DNA from: Yinghuangia seranimata
Lineage (GTDB): Bacteria; Actinomycetota; Actinomycetes; Streptomycetales; Streptomycetaceae
Assembly (NCBI RefSeq): GCF_029953285.1
Contig: NZ_JASAOI010000008.1
Span: 62,001 to 126,000, forward strand
DNA length: 64,000 nucleotides
Direction: 5' to 3'
Shown: one piece after another, positions 30,824 through 39,380 of the stretch
Position numbering within the stretch: the first letter of the stretch is position 1
Layout: the number at the start of each line of letters is the position of its first letter
The notes under the pieces: model-generated
Databases searched by the model: none
Told to the model about the DNA's origin: nothing
What the model saw: only the letters and a program-made list of their open reading frames with translations
Program-made: the position numbers and the translations under genes

Positions 30824-32301
30824 CGCTGCTCCTGCGGGACGCGCAGCCGGTAGCGGGCGAGCTTGCCGGTGGAGGTGGTCGGCAGCGCGGCGAGGATTTC
30901 GACGCGCGAAGGGCGCTTGTGCGGCGGGAGGTTCTCGCGGATCGCGCGGGCGAGGGCCCGCCGGGCCGACTCGGGCGCGACGCCGTCGGCGGGGACGGCG
31001 TGGACGACGGCCTGCTCGAGGCCGGCCTCGTCGCGGCCGCCGACGACGACCACCTCGGCGATGCCCTCGGTGGCGCGCAGCGCGGCCTCGATCTCGGCCG
31101 GGGCCACTTTGAAGCCGCCGAGGTTGAGCAGGTCGTCGGCGCGGCAGAGGTGCCGGAAGTCGCCGTCCTCGGTGCGGTAGGCGATGTCCCCGGTGTAGAC
31201 GCCGCCGTCGGCGAAGGTCCGCGCGGAGTCGTCGGGCCGGTCGATGTAGCCGAGTGCGGCGGACGCGGACCGGATGTGCAGGCGGCCGTGCGCTCCGGCG
31301 GGCAGCGGCCGCCCGTCGTCGTCCCGCACGGTCGCGGTCACCCCGGGCACGGGGTGGCCGGTGGAGTCGGGCAGCGGCGCGTGCGGTGTGGTGGCCAGCA
31401 CGATGTGGAGCACTTCCGTGGCGCCCAGCCCGTTCAGCACGGGCACGCCGAGGGCCGCCGCCGCCCGAGCGGACAGGTCGGAGGGCAGGTGCTCGCCCGC
31501 GGCGACCGCGAGCCGCAGCGACGACGGGTCGAGCACGGTGCCGCGCGCGACGGCGTCGAGCAGCGCCGCGTAGAGCCTCGGGACCGCGCACAGCACGGTC
31601 GGCCGGTGCCGGTGGACGGCGGTGATCGCCGAGTACGGGTCGACGGGGCCGGCGAGCAGCACCGACCTGGCGCCGGCGGCCAGCGGGAACAGCACCGAGT
31701 TCCCGAAGCCGTAGCCGAAGGACAGCTTGGCGGTCGACAGCACCGTGTCGTCGGGCGTCAGGGCGAGGACGCCGCCGAAACCGTCGAGGACGGCGCGCAG
31801 CCCGGCGACACCGTGCCGGACCCCGCGCGGCCGCCCGGTACTGCCGGAGGTGTACTGGACCAGCGCCTCGGAGCCGAACGGGGCGGGCGGCCCTGCGTCG
31901 GCCGCGCGGGTGGCGCCGGGTTCGCGCACGGGCAGCGGCCGCAGGGCCTCGCGCAGACCGTCCCGCCGTTCCTCGGGCAGCGGGACTTCGGCGTATTCGG
32001 CGCCGCAGTCGCGGGCGACGAAAGCGATCTCCTCGTCGGTCAGCATCGGGCTGAGGACGACCGGGACGCAGCCGTACCACCACAGGCCGAGCACGGCGAC
32101 GACGGTGTCCGCGGTGTCGTCGCCGACGACCAGCGCGCGGCAGCCGCGTCGTACTCCGGCGGCGGCGAGCGCTCCTGCGTGGTCGCGGGCCGCCTGGGTC
32201 AGTTCGGCGTAGGTCAGGGCGCGTTCGTGGTCGACGAGGGCGGTGTGGCGGCCGTGGCCGGCCGCAAGGTGGCGCAGCAGCAGGATCTCGACGGGGTTCA
32301 T
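30820..32301 (-). CDS. Aryl/acyl-CoA (or -ACP) ligase, benzoate-CoA-ligase-like
   Basis: A 493-residue adenylate-forming enzyme. The P-loop is QYTSGSTGRPRGVRHG, the A5-type motif GLGATEVLH, the A7 motif GDIAYRTEDGDFRHLCRADD and the catalytic Lys in TTSTGKLARYRL. The stretch STAKLSFGYGFGNSVLFPLAAGARSVLL is characteristic of the benzoate/4-hydroxybenzoate-CoA ligase branch, so an aromatic acid is a reasonable starter substrate. It is coupled by ATGA overlaps to the ligase-ACP protein upstream and KS2 downstream. Specificity cannot be read reliably from sequence alone. Confidence 0.87.
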   Translation of the reverse strand: MNPVEILLLRHLAAGHGRHTALVDHERALTYAELTQAARDHAGALAAAGVRRGCRALVVGDDTADTVVAVLGLWWYGCVPVVLSPMLTDEEIAFVARDCGAEYAEVPLPEERRDGLREALRPLPVREPGATRAADAGPPAPFGSEALVQYTSGSTGRPRGVRHGVAGLRAVLDGFGGVLALTPDDTVLSTAKLSFGYGFGNSVLFPLAAGARSVLLAGPVDPYSAITAVHRHRPTVLCAVPRLYAALLDAVARGTVLDPSSLRLAVAAGEHLPSDLSARAAAALGVPVLNGLGATEVLHIVLATTPHAPLPDSTGHPVPGVTATVRDDDGRPLPAGAHGRLHIRSASAALGYIDRPDDSARTFADGGVYTGDIAYRTEDGDFRHLCRADDLLNLGGFKVAPAEIEAALRATEGIAEVVVVGGRDEAGLEQAVVHAVPADGVAPESARRALARAIRENLPPHKRPSRVEILAALPTTSTGKLARYRLRVPQEQR

Positions 32302-34304
32302 CGCGCGCCGCCCTCGGGTGCGGCGGTCACCGGACCGCGGCGGGTGAGGAGGTCGAGGAGGTCGGCGAGCGAGTCGGCGCCGGCCGCCTCCTCGGCCTCG
32401 AACCGTACGTCGAAGGCGCGTTCGACGCGGGTGACGATCTCGATCTTCTGCAGCGAGTCGATCCGCAGCTCGGTGTGGAAGCCGTCCGAGAGCGCGACGG
32501 CGTCGGCCTCGAGGACGTCCTCCGCGATGCGGCTCAGGGTCTCGGCCACGTCCACCCGGGGCCGGCCGTACCCGGCGACAGCTAGCCTCTCGGCCGCGTC
32601 GGCGTGCGGTGCGGTGGCGAGATGGGCAGGCAGGTCGCGGTACTTCTCGCGGAGCCGGCGCTTGAGCACCTTGCCGGTCGCGCCGACCGGCAGGTCGTCG
32701 TCGGTGACCGCGATCTCCAGTGCCGCGAGCGGCGGTTGGCCGATCGCGGCGAGGGCGGAGTTGGCCCGGGCGAGCAGCCGGTCGGGGTGCGTCTGGGCGG
32801 CCGTGTCGCCGTCGCGCAGCCGGACCACCGCCACCGGGACGGTCGCCCCGCGGTCTCCCCCCGCCACCACCGCGCAGTCGGCGGCTTCCGGGAGCGCGAG
32901 CAGGAGCGTGTCCTCCATCAGCACGGAGTGGCCCGTCGCGCCTGCCGTGGGGATCGTGTCGACGATGCGGTCGACGTGGAAGTACTCGTTCGCCGCGTTG
33001 CGTCGGACCAGGTCGCCGGACAGGAAGTACCCCGCGAGCCGGCTGCGGTGGTAGGTGTCGTCGTCGTTCCAGTAGCCGGTGGTCACCGAGTCCCCGCGGA
33101 CGCCGAGCATGCCGACCTCGTCGGGTCCGGCGGGGGTGCCGTCCTCGCGCAGGACCGCGACCTTCATCCCGCCCACCGGCCGGCCGAGGTGGCGCGGCGC
33201 GGAGGGGGTGTCCGCGGTCGTGGTGCGGCGCAGCGCGGCCCAGCCGAGTTCGGACGAGCCGAGGATGTCGTGGAACACCGAGCCGGGCACCCGCTCGCCG
33301 TCGACGTGGCGGTGGCCGAGCCGTACCAGCCGCCGCACGTGGGCCTCGTGCGCGGAGTCCCCCACGTTCGCCCAGTCCCGTACGGAGGAAAAGGCCTCCG
33401 GATCGGCGTCGGACAAAGCGAGTTCGGCGAGGGCGTGGTTGAAGGCGAACACCGTCGTGGGCCGGTACAGGTCGGCCGCCCGCGACAGGCCGGCCGCGCT
33501 GCGGTCGGACAGCGCGACCGTCGGCAGTCCGGCCAGGAGCGCGAAGAGCGTGACGGCGATGGCCGCCCCGTGCGACAGCGGTGCCGCGCACAGCAGCAGC
33601 GAGTCGGCGGGCTCGGGCTGGGCGGCCAGCCGGAAGGCCGGCCCGGCCACGCTCTGCCGGTGCGTCCAGGTGACCAGCTTGGGGTTGCCGGTGGTGCCCG
33701 ACGAGTGGCACAGGAAGACCGGGTCGGAGTCGCCGTGCCGGTACCGGGCCCGGTCGGGCAGCACGGCGCCGCTCAGGTCGCCGGCGTCGTCCCGGGTGAA
33801 CGCCCAGCGCAGTGAGGGGAGTTCCTTCTCGCCCCCGGCGAGCCGCTGCAAGTGTGCGGCATCGGTGTAGAGGCCGATCGCGTCGGCGCGCCGCAGCAGC
33901 CCCAGCACGACATCACCGGGCAGCCGTCCGTTGACGACGACCGCGATCGCGCCGAGCTGGGCGAGCGCGGCCAGGTGCGCGTGCTCCTCGAACGAGTCCT
34001 CTATATACAGCCCTACGCGGTCGCGCGGCCGCACCCCCTGGGCCAGGTACCAGGCCGACCACGCGTCCGCGAGCGCGCACAGCGCGGCGATGCCGAACTC
34101 CGCGCGCGGCAGTCCGTCGACGCCCGGAATCGGCGGATCGGCCACGACCAGCGTGGCGTCCGGATCCCGGCTGTGCGCGAGCGCGGTCTGCCAGACGTTC
34201 CCGCCGCCGAGGCGTGGGTCCCGGGCCACGTCGACGCGCCCCGCCCGGGGCAGCAGAGTGCGCCGCGCGGACGGCACGGACAGATGAGGGGACGCGGACA
34301 GCAT
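32298..34304 (-). CDS. Adenylate-forming enzyme fused to an acyl carrier protein
   Basis: 668 residues. The N-terminal adenylation domain (about 1-560) has the P-loop LCHSSGTTGNPKLVTWTH, SSELGW at the A5 region, the FLSGDLVRRNAANEYFHVDRIVD hinge and the terminal Lys in LPVGATGKVLKRRLREK. From about residue 580 an ACP follows, with Ser617 in LRIDSLQKIEIV as the phosphopantetheine site. It would activate an acid and load it onto its own carrier. It is the first gene of the coupled biosynthetic run, 244 nt downstream of the phosphatase gene. The ATG at 34302-34304 has only a weak ribosome site. Confidence 0.87.
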   Translation of the reverse strand: MLSASPHLSVPSARRTLLPRAGRVDVARDPRLGGGNVWQTALAHSRDPDATLVVADPPIPGVDGLPRAEFGIAALCALADAWSAWYLAQGVRPRDRVGLYIEDSFEEHAHLAALAQLGAIAVVVNGRLPGDVVLGLLRRADAIGLYTDAAHLQRLAGGEKELPSLRWAFTRDDAGDLSGAVLPDRARYRHGDSDPVFLCHSSGTTGNPKLVTWTHRQSVAGPAFRLAAQPEPADSLLLCAAPLSHGAAIAVTLFALLAGLPTVALSDRSAAGLSRAADLYRPTTVFAFNHALAELALSDADPEAFSSVRDWANVGDSAHEAHVRRLVRLGHRHVDGERVPGSVFHDILGSSELGWAALRRTTTADTPSAPRHLGRPVGGMKVAVLREDGTPAGPDEVGMLGVRGDSVTTGYWNDDDTYHRSRLAGYFLSGDLVRRNAANEYFHVDRIVDTIPTAGATGHSVLMEDTLLLALPEAADCAVVAGGDRGATVPVAVVRLRDGDTAAQTHPDRLLARANSALAAIGQPPLAALEIAVTDDDLPVGATGKVLKRRLREKYRDLPAHLATAPHADAAERLAVAGYGRPRVDVAETLSRIAEDVLEADAVALSDGFHTELRIDSLQKIEIVTRVERAFDVRFEAEEAAGADSLADLLDLLTRRGPVTAAPEGGAR

Positions 34305-34548
34305 GGGACCACCGGCTCTCACGGGAGGGATCGCGCCGCAGCCACGCACCGGGTCTCCGATGCCGCGGGCGCCGCGGGAACGGATCCAGTTGACCCTCGA
34401 GTTCGCGCCCCCGACAACAGCTTGCTCACCCGACCCGGCGTGTCGAGCAACATCCGCCGTATCCCGGGCCGACCGGAAGGCCCGTCCGCGCAATCCCCGC
34501 CGCCGCAGCGCCCCTTGGTCCCCTTGCGCCGCGGCGGCGGTCGGCCGC

Positions 34549-35325
34549 TCAGTCCAGCAGCCGCGCCCGCAGCGCGCCGCGCAAGGCCTCGTCGACCCCG
34601 AGCACGTCCCGCAGATACCCGTCAACGCTGCCGTGACTGCGCCGGACGTGGTCGAGCGCCCCCGTCAGGTATTCGGCGCGCACGCCCATCACCGGCCCGA
34701 ACGCCTCGGCGATCCGGGGGTCGACCCCGACAGCCCGCTCGACCGCGCCGTTGGACAGCAGGTACTCGTCGAGGACGTCCTCCTCCGGCACCCCCAGCGC
34801 GAGCAGCACGAGCGCGACCGTCCAGCCCGTGCGGTCCTTGCCCGCCGAGCAGTGGACCAGCGCGGGCGTGCCCTGCGGCTCGGCGATCCGGGCCAGCGTG
34901 GCCGCGAAGACGCCGTCCGGGTCCGCCGTCATCTCGACGTAGAACCCGGCCATGTGCGCGGCCAGGGCCGCCTCGTGGTCGCCGACCCCGCCGAGGCTCG
35001 CCAGCAGTCCCGGGTAGTCCCCGCGGACCAGGAACTCGCGCATCTGGAGGTAGGACCGCGAGGGCGGCAGGCCGAACGCGAGGCGCTCGGCGCCTTCCGG
35101 GACGGCTATGCCCTCGTCCTGGGCCTCCAGTTCGGCGCGCAGGTCGACGACGAGGCGGACGCCCAGACGCCGCAACGCGTCCAGGTCCTCGGCGGTGGCC
35201 TTTCCCAGGTGGCCGCTGCGAAAGAGCAGTCCGTGGGCGACGGTGCGCCCGTCTTCGGTGCGGAGGCCGCCGATGTCGCGCCAGTTGGCGATACCGGACA
35301 GGGCCGGGGCGTGCGGTGTCTGCAT
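34549..35325 (-). CDS. Tyrosine protein phosphatase-like (PTP, HCxxGxxRTG)
   Basis: 258 residues of the bacterial tyrosine/lipid phosphatase group. N-terminal NWRDIGGLRTEDGRTVAHGLLFRSGHL is the family opening. The general-acid and helical lid region follows, then the P-loop ALVHCSAGKDRTGW with the nucleophilic Cys and Arg. The Lys and Asp inside the loop are seen in members acting on phosphotyrosine or phosphoinositide-like substrates. It lies 33 nt after the ABC ATPase gene and may be the last gene of the GH3/ABC operon. Its substrate is unknown. Confidence 0.86.
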   Translation of the reverse strand: MQTPHAPALSGIANWRDIGGLRTEDGRTVAHGLLFRSGHLGKATAEDLDALRRLGVRLVVDLRAELEAQDEGIAVPEGAERLAFGLPPSRSYLQMREFLVRGDYPGLLASLGGVGDHEAALAAHMAGFYVEMTADPDGVFAATLARIAEPQGTPALVHCSAGKDRTGWTVALVLLALGVPEEDVLDEYLLSNGAVERAVGVDPRIAEAFGPVMGVRAEYLTGALDHVRRSHGSVDGYLRDVLGVDEALRGALRARLLD

Positions 35326-35358
35326 GCGGTCGTGCTCCAGGTGACGTGTGTGCGGCGG

Positions 35359-36318
35359 CTACGCGCCGGTGAGCGGGTGGTGGCAGGCGACCCTGCGGTC
35401 GGGCGCGATCCGCACGGTCGCGGGTTGTTCCGCGGCGCAGCGGGCGGTCGCCAGCGGGCAACGGGTGCGGAACCCGCAGCCCGACGGCGGGGCGAGCGGC
35501 GAGGGCGGGTCGGCCGCGACCAGCCGGGTGTCCGCGGCGAGTGCACGGCCGGGTTCCGGGACGGCGGCCAGCAGCGCCGCGGTGTAGGGATGGGTGGGAG
35601 CGGCCAGCACGTCCTCGGTCGGCCCCTCCTCGCACAGCCGCCCCAGGTAGAGGACGGCGACGTCGTCGCTGACCGCGCGCACCACGCCCAGGTCGTGCGA
35701 GATGAACAGCCCGGCCAGGCCGAGCGTCTCGGTGAGCCCGCGCAGCAGGTTGAGCACGGTCGCCTGCGCGGACACGTCCAGCGCGGAGACCGCCTCGTCG
35801 GCGATGAGCACGCGCGGTTCGGCGGCCAGAGCGCGGGCGATCGCCACGCGCTGGGCCTGGCCGCCGGACAGCTGCGTGGGCCTGCGGTCGGCGAAGAGGT
35901 CGCCGGGCAGGCCGACGGCGTCGAGGAGTTCGTCCACGCGGGCGTCGCGTCCGCCCTTCGGCGGCGTGCCGGGGTGCGCGTCGAGCGGTTCGGCGACGAT
36001 GTCGCGCACGCGCCGGCGCGGGTTGAGGGAGGAAAGCGGGTCCTGGAAGACCATCTGCATGCGCGGCCGCAGCCCGCGCAACTCCCGGGCGGACAGTGCC
36101 GCCAGGTCGGTTCCGTCCAGCCGCACCGTGCCGGACGTCGGCGGCGGAAGGTGGAGGACGGCCTTGGCGATGCTGCTCTTCCCTGACCCGGACTCCCCCA
36201 CCAATGCGAGTGTCCGGCGCGCTTCCAGGCTGAGGCTCACGTCGGTGACCGCGTGGAGCGGCCCGGAACGGGTGCGGTGGACCACGGAGATGCCGGTGGC
36301 TTCGAGCACGGGGGTCAT
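35359..36318 (-). CDS. Opp/Dpp-type ABC transporter ATPase 2 (OppF/DppF-like)
   Basis: 319 residues. It has the Walker A GESGSGKSSIAK, signature LSGGQAQRVAIARAL, Walker B VLIADEAVSALDVSAQ, the switch His (ISHDLGVV) and the C-terminal oligopeptide-transporter tail with CGFRTRCPLATARC. It pairs with the upstream ATPase to power uptake through the two permeases. The ATG overlaps the previous stop (ATGA). Confidence 0.93.
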   Translation of the reverse strand: MTPVLEATGISVVHRTRSGPLHAVTDVSLSLEARRTLALVGESGSGKSSIAKAVLHLPPPTSGTVRLDGTDLAALSARELRGLRPRMQMVFQDPLSSLNPRRRVRDIVAEPLDAHPGTPPKGGRDARVDELLDAVGLPGDLFADRRPTQLSGGQAQRVAIARALAAEPRVLIADEAVSALDVSAQATVLNLLRGLTETLGLAGLFISHDLGVVRAVSDDVAVLYLGRLCEEGPTEDVLAAPTHPYTAALLAAVPEPGRALAADTRLVAADPPSPLAPPSGCGFRTRCPLATARCAAEQPATVRIAPDRRVACHHPLTGA

Positions 36319-37385
36319 GGGGCGGCCTCCTCGACCACGGTTCCGGTCGCGGCGGACGCGGGTTTCGGCACGACCACCGACGCTGTGGTCGACGTGGTCT
36401 CACGTCCGACCGGGTGGTGGCAGTGCGCGCTGTGCCCCTCCCCCACGTCCACGCGCGGCGGCGGAGCGGTCCCGCACACCGCTGAGGCGCGTTCGCAGCG
36501 CGGCGCGAAGGGACAGCCCGCGATCGGCAGCGCGAGGTCCGGCGGCGATCCGGGGATCGTGGGAAGGACGCGCCGGAGCTCCCCGGTCACCCGCGGAACG
36601 CTGCGCAGCAGCGCCACCGTGTAGGGGTGCACCGGCCGGCCGGTGACCGCCTCGGTGGGCCCGGTCTCCACGATGCGCCCGGCGTACATGACGGCGATGC
36701 GCTCGGCGCGCCCGTACAAGAGCCCGATGTCGTGCGTGATCAGCAGGGTTGCCAGCCCTCGAGCGGCGCGGTGCCGGTCCATCAGGTCGAGCACGGTGCG
36801 CTGCACGGTGACGTCCAGCGCGGTGGTCGGCTCGTCCGCGAGCAGCAGCGCGGGGTCGCCGGCGAGTGCGGCGGCGATGCCGACGCGTTGCCGTAGCCCG
36901 CCGGAGAGTTCGTGCGGGTACGCGCGGGCCCGCCGTTCGGGGTCGGGCACGTCCACGGCGGCCAGCAGCTCCGTCGCGACGCGCAGTCGTTCACGGCGTC
37001 CCATGCGGGTGCGGTTGGTGAGCGACTCGGTGACCTGGTCGACGACCCGCACCACCGGGTTGAGCGAGGTCATGGGGTCCTGATGGACCATCGTGATCCC
37101 GCCGCCCAGCCGGCGGCGCCGCTGTCGCGGATCGATGTCCAGCAGGTCGTCGCCGTGCAGCAGCACGCGTCCGGTGTTCTCCACGCGGACGGTGCGGCCG
37201 TGGACGCCGAGTACGGTGCGGGCGAGCACGGACTTGCCGGAGCCGCTCTCGCCGACGACGCCCAGGCATTCACCCGCGTCGATGGTGAGGCTGACGCCGT
37301 GCAGGACGTGCAGCGGGCCGCCGGCTGTGTGGATGTGGGTGTGCAGGGACCGTACGTCGAGGACAGGGATGTGCGGCGGCGTCAT
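36315..37385 (-). CDS. Opp/Dpp-type ABC transporter ATPase 1 (OppD/DppD-like)
   Basis: 356 residues. It has the Walker A GESGSGKSVLARTVLG, the Q-loop MVHQDPMTSLNP, signature LSGGLRQRVGIAAALAG, Walker B ALLLADEPTTALDVTVQ, the switch HDIGLL and the Cys-containing tail CPFAPRCERASAVC common to oligopeptide ATPases. The ATG overlaps the permease stop (ATGA). About 30 extra residues follow the tail (TTSTTASVVV and on). With ATPase 2 it forms the heterodimeric motor. Confidence 0.93.
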   Translation of the reverse strand: MTPPHIPVLDVRSLHTHIHTAGGPLHVLHGVSLTIDAGECLGVVGESGSGKSVLARTVLGVHGRTVRVENTGRVLLHGDDLLDIDPRQRRRRLGGGITMVHQDPMTSLNPVVRVVDQVTESLTNRTRMGRRERLRVATELLAAVDVPDPERRARAYPHELSGGLRQRVGIAAALAGDPALLLADEPTTALDVTVQRTVLDLMDRHRAARGLATLLITHDIGLLYGRAERIAVMYAGRIVETGPTEAVTGRPVHPYTVALLRSVPRVTGELRRVLPTIPGSPPDLALPIAGCPFAPRCERASAVCGTAPPPRVDVGEGHSAHCHHPVGRETTSTTASVVVPKPASAATGTVVEEAAP

Positions 37386-38305
37386 CGTGTGCTCTCCGTC
37401 CGTGCGGTCGGCGCGCCGGAACGCAGGTGTTCGCCCAGGTAGTTGAAGGCGAGGACGGTCAGGCACAGCACGGTGGCCGGGACCATCGAGATCCACGGCG
37501 CGCTGCCGAGCGTGGTGCGGCCTTCGGCGATGATGCCGCCCCAGGTCGGGGCGGGCGGGGGCAGGCTGAACCCGAGGAAGCTGAGGGCGCCTTCGGCCAC
37601 GATGGCGATCGTGGTCGCGGTGAACGCGAAGGTGACCGCCACCGGGGCCATGTGGGGGACGATCTCCCGTCGCAGGATGCGCAGCGGCGACGTTCCGATC
37701 ATGCGGGCCGCCTGGACGAACCCACGTTCGGTCAGGGAGAGCACCGAGGCGCGGGAAATCCGCATGAACGCCGGAACGGTGAACGCCCCGATCAGGCAGC
37801 CGATCAGCGGCAGCCCGGGCCCGCGGAGCGAGACCACGATCATGACGAGGATCAGGGTGGGCACGGACATCAGCAGGTCCGCCGCGAAGCCGATGACGCG
37901 GTCGGTCCAGCCGCCGAACCAGCCCGCCGCGACGCCGAGCGCGCCGCCGACGAGCAGGCCGACCGCGACAGTCAGCGCGGCGACGGCGAACGAGGCGCGG
38001 GCTCCGGCGGCGGTGCGGTAGAGCAGGTCGCGGCCGTTGGCGTCGGTGCCGAACCAGTGCCCGGGCCCGGGGGCGGCGGACGGGTGCGTGAAGTCGCCGC
38101 GCAGCGGGTCGCAGCCCGGCAGCAGCGGCAGGATCAGCGCGGTCAGCAGGACGACCAGCAGCCAGCCGGCCGCGACCAGCACCCCGACGGGCGGGCGCCG
38201 CCGGGCTCGTGCGACAGCGGGCCGGGCGGCGACCACGACGAGACCGGACGGATCCGGGACGGAAGCCGCGGAGCCGGACGGGACGGAAACGGGCGTGTCG
38301 GACAC
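37382..38305 (-). CDS. Opp/Dpp-type ABC transporter permease 2 (OppC/DppC-like)
   Basis: 307 residues with about six membrane helices, starting at VGVLVAAGWLLVVLLTALILPLL. The extracellular GTDANGRDLLYRTAAGAR and the EAA-type coupling loop QAARMIGTSPLRILRREIVPH, typical of OppC/DppC, are clear. The GTG at 38303-38305 with GGAGGA 7 nt upstream is preferred. An in-frame ATG at 38429-38431 would add 42 Pro/Ala/Ser-rich residues and overlap the upstream permease by 14 nt. Confidence 0.9.
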   Translation of the reverse strand: MSDTPVSVPSGSAASVPDPSGLVVVAARPAVARARRRPPVGVLVAAGWLLVVLLTALILPLLPGCDPLRGDFTHPSAAPGPGHWFGTDANGRDLLYRTAAGARASFAVAALTVAVGLLVGGALGVAAGWFGGWTDRVIGFAADLLMSVPTLILVMIVVSLRGPGLPLIGCLIGAFTVPAFMRISRASVLSLTERGFVQAARMIGTSPLRILRREIVPHMAPVAVTFAFTATTIAIVAEGALSFLGFSLPPPAPTWGGIIAEGRTTLGSAPWISMVPATVLCLTVLAFNYLGEHLRSGAPTARTESTR

Positions 38306-38417
38306 GATCGTTCCTCCGTCGGGCGCCGGCTCCGCGGCGGGTCGGAGGCCATCGGCGGCTCCGGGGCCGGCGACGGACCGAGAGCCAACGGCGGGTCGAG
38401 GGCCGGCGGGTCGGGAT

Positions 38418-39380
38418 TCATCGGCGTGCATCGGCGATCCGGGGGTCGAGTCGGCGGTAGAGCAGGTCGACGGCGAGCGTCGCGGCGACCACGCCGGCCG
38501 CGGACACGACGATGACGGCCCGCAGGACGGGGAAGTCGCGCCCGGCGATGGCGGTCGCGACGAGGCTGCCGATGCCGGGCACCGCGAACAGCGTCTCCAC
38601 CAGCACGGATCCGCCGAGCGAAGTACCGATGCCAAGGCCGACGAGGGTGACCAGCGGCAGCGACGAGGGCCGCAGCGCGCGGCGCGTGAGCAGTCGGCGG
38701 GTGGACATGCCGCGCCCGCGGGCGGCCGCGATGTACGGCTGGTCGAGCGTGTCCATCAGCTGCACCCGCAATGTTCGGGTGAAGACGGCCGCTTCGGTGA
38801 GCCCGAGCGTCAGCGCGGGCAGCACGAGGTGCCGCAGGTTCTCCACCGGGTCGTCGGTGAAGCGCACCCAGCCGGTCGCGGGGAGCACGCGCATCTGGAC
38901 GGCCGCGACGTAGATGAGCAGCAGTCCGAGCACGAACCCCGGTGCGGCGGTCACCACGAACGCCCCAGTGGTGGCGACGCGGTCGAAGACGCCGCCGGGC
39001 TTCCACGCGGAGCGCAGGGCGACGGGGACGGCGACCGCGAGGGCGACGATCTGCGCGGTCAGGAACAGTTCGAGGGTCACCGGGATGCGGTCGCCCAGTT
39101 CGGTGGCGACCGGGACGTCGTTGAGCAGCGAGCGTCCGAGGTCGCCGTGCACGGCGTCGGTGAGCCACTGCCACAGTGCGGCGAGGACGTTCTCGTCCAT
39201 CCCCACACGGTCGTTGTACGCGGCCACCTGTTCGGGGGTCGCGCCGGGTCCGAGTGCGGCGAGCGCCGGGGAGCCGGGCATCAGGCGGGGCAGTGCCGCC
39301 GCGCCGAGGGCGACGGTGAAAAGCACGGCGGCGGCGCGGGCGACGCGCAGCGACGCCCGCCGGAGAAGCCGCGCGCTCAC
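38418..39380 (-). CDS. Opp/Dpp-type ABC transporter permease 1 (OppB/DppB-like)
   Basis: 320 residues with an N-terminal helix, the periplasmic PGSPALAALGPGATPEQVAAYNDRVGMDENV segment and five further helices. The coupling loop is YIAAARGRGMSTRRLLTRRAL, followed by GSVLVETLFAVPGIGSLVATAIAGRDFPV, a hallmark of OppB/DppB. The GTG at 39378-39380 overlaps the binding-protein stop (GTGA) and is preferred; another GTG three codons earlier is possible. Confidence 0.9.
   Translation of the reverse strand: MSARLLRRASLRVARAAAVLFTVALGAAALPRLMPGSPALAALGPGATPEQVAAYNDRVGMDENVLAALWQWLTDAVHGDLGRSLLNDVPVATELGDRIPVTLELFLTAQIVALAVAVPVALRSAWKPGGVFDRVATTGAFVVTAAPGFVLGLLLIYVAAVQMRVLPATGWVRFTDDPVENLRHLVLPALTLGLTEAAVFTRTLRVQLMDTLDQPYIAAARGRGMSTRRLLTRRALRPSSLPLVTLVGLGIGTSLGGSVLVETLFAVPGIGSLVATAIAGRDFPVLRAVIVVSAAGVVAATLAVDLLYRRLDPRIADARR

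Noticed and set aside
32298-34304. NRPS module
   Set aside because: There is an adenylation domain and a carrier domain but no condensation domain anywhere in the window, and the ligase is followed by KS genes.
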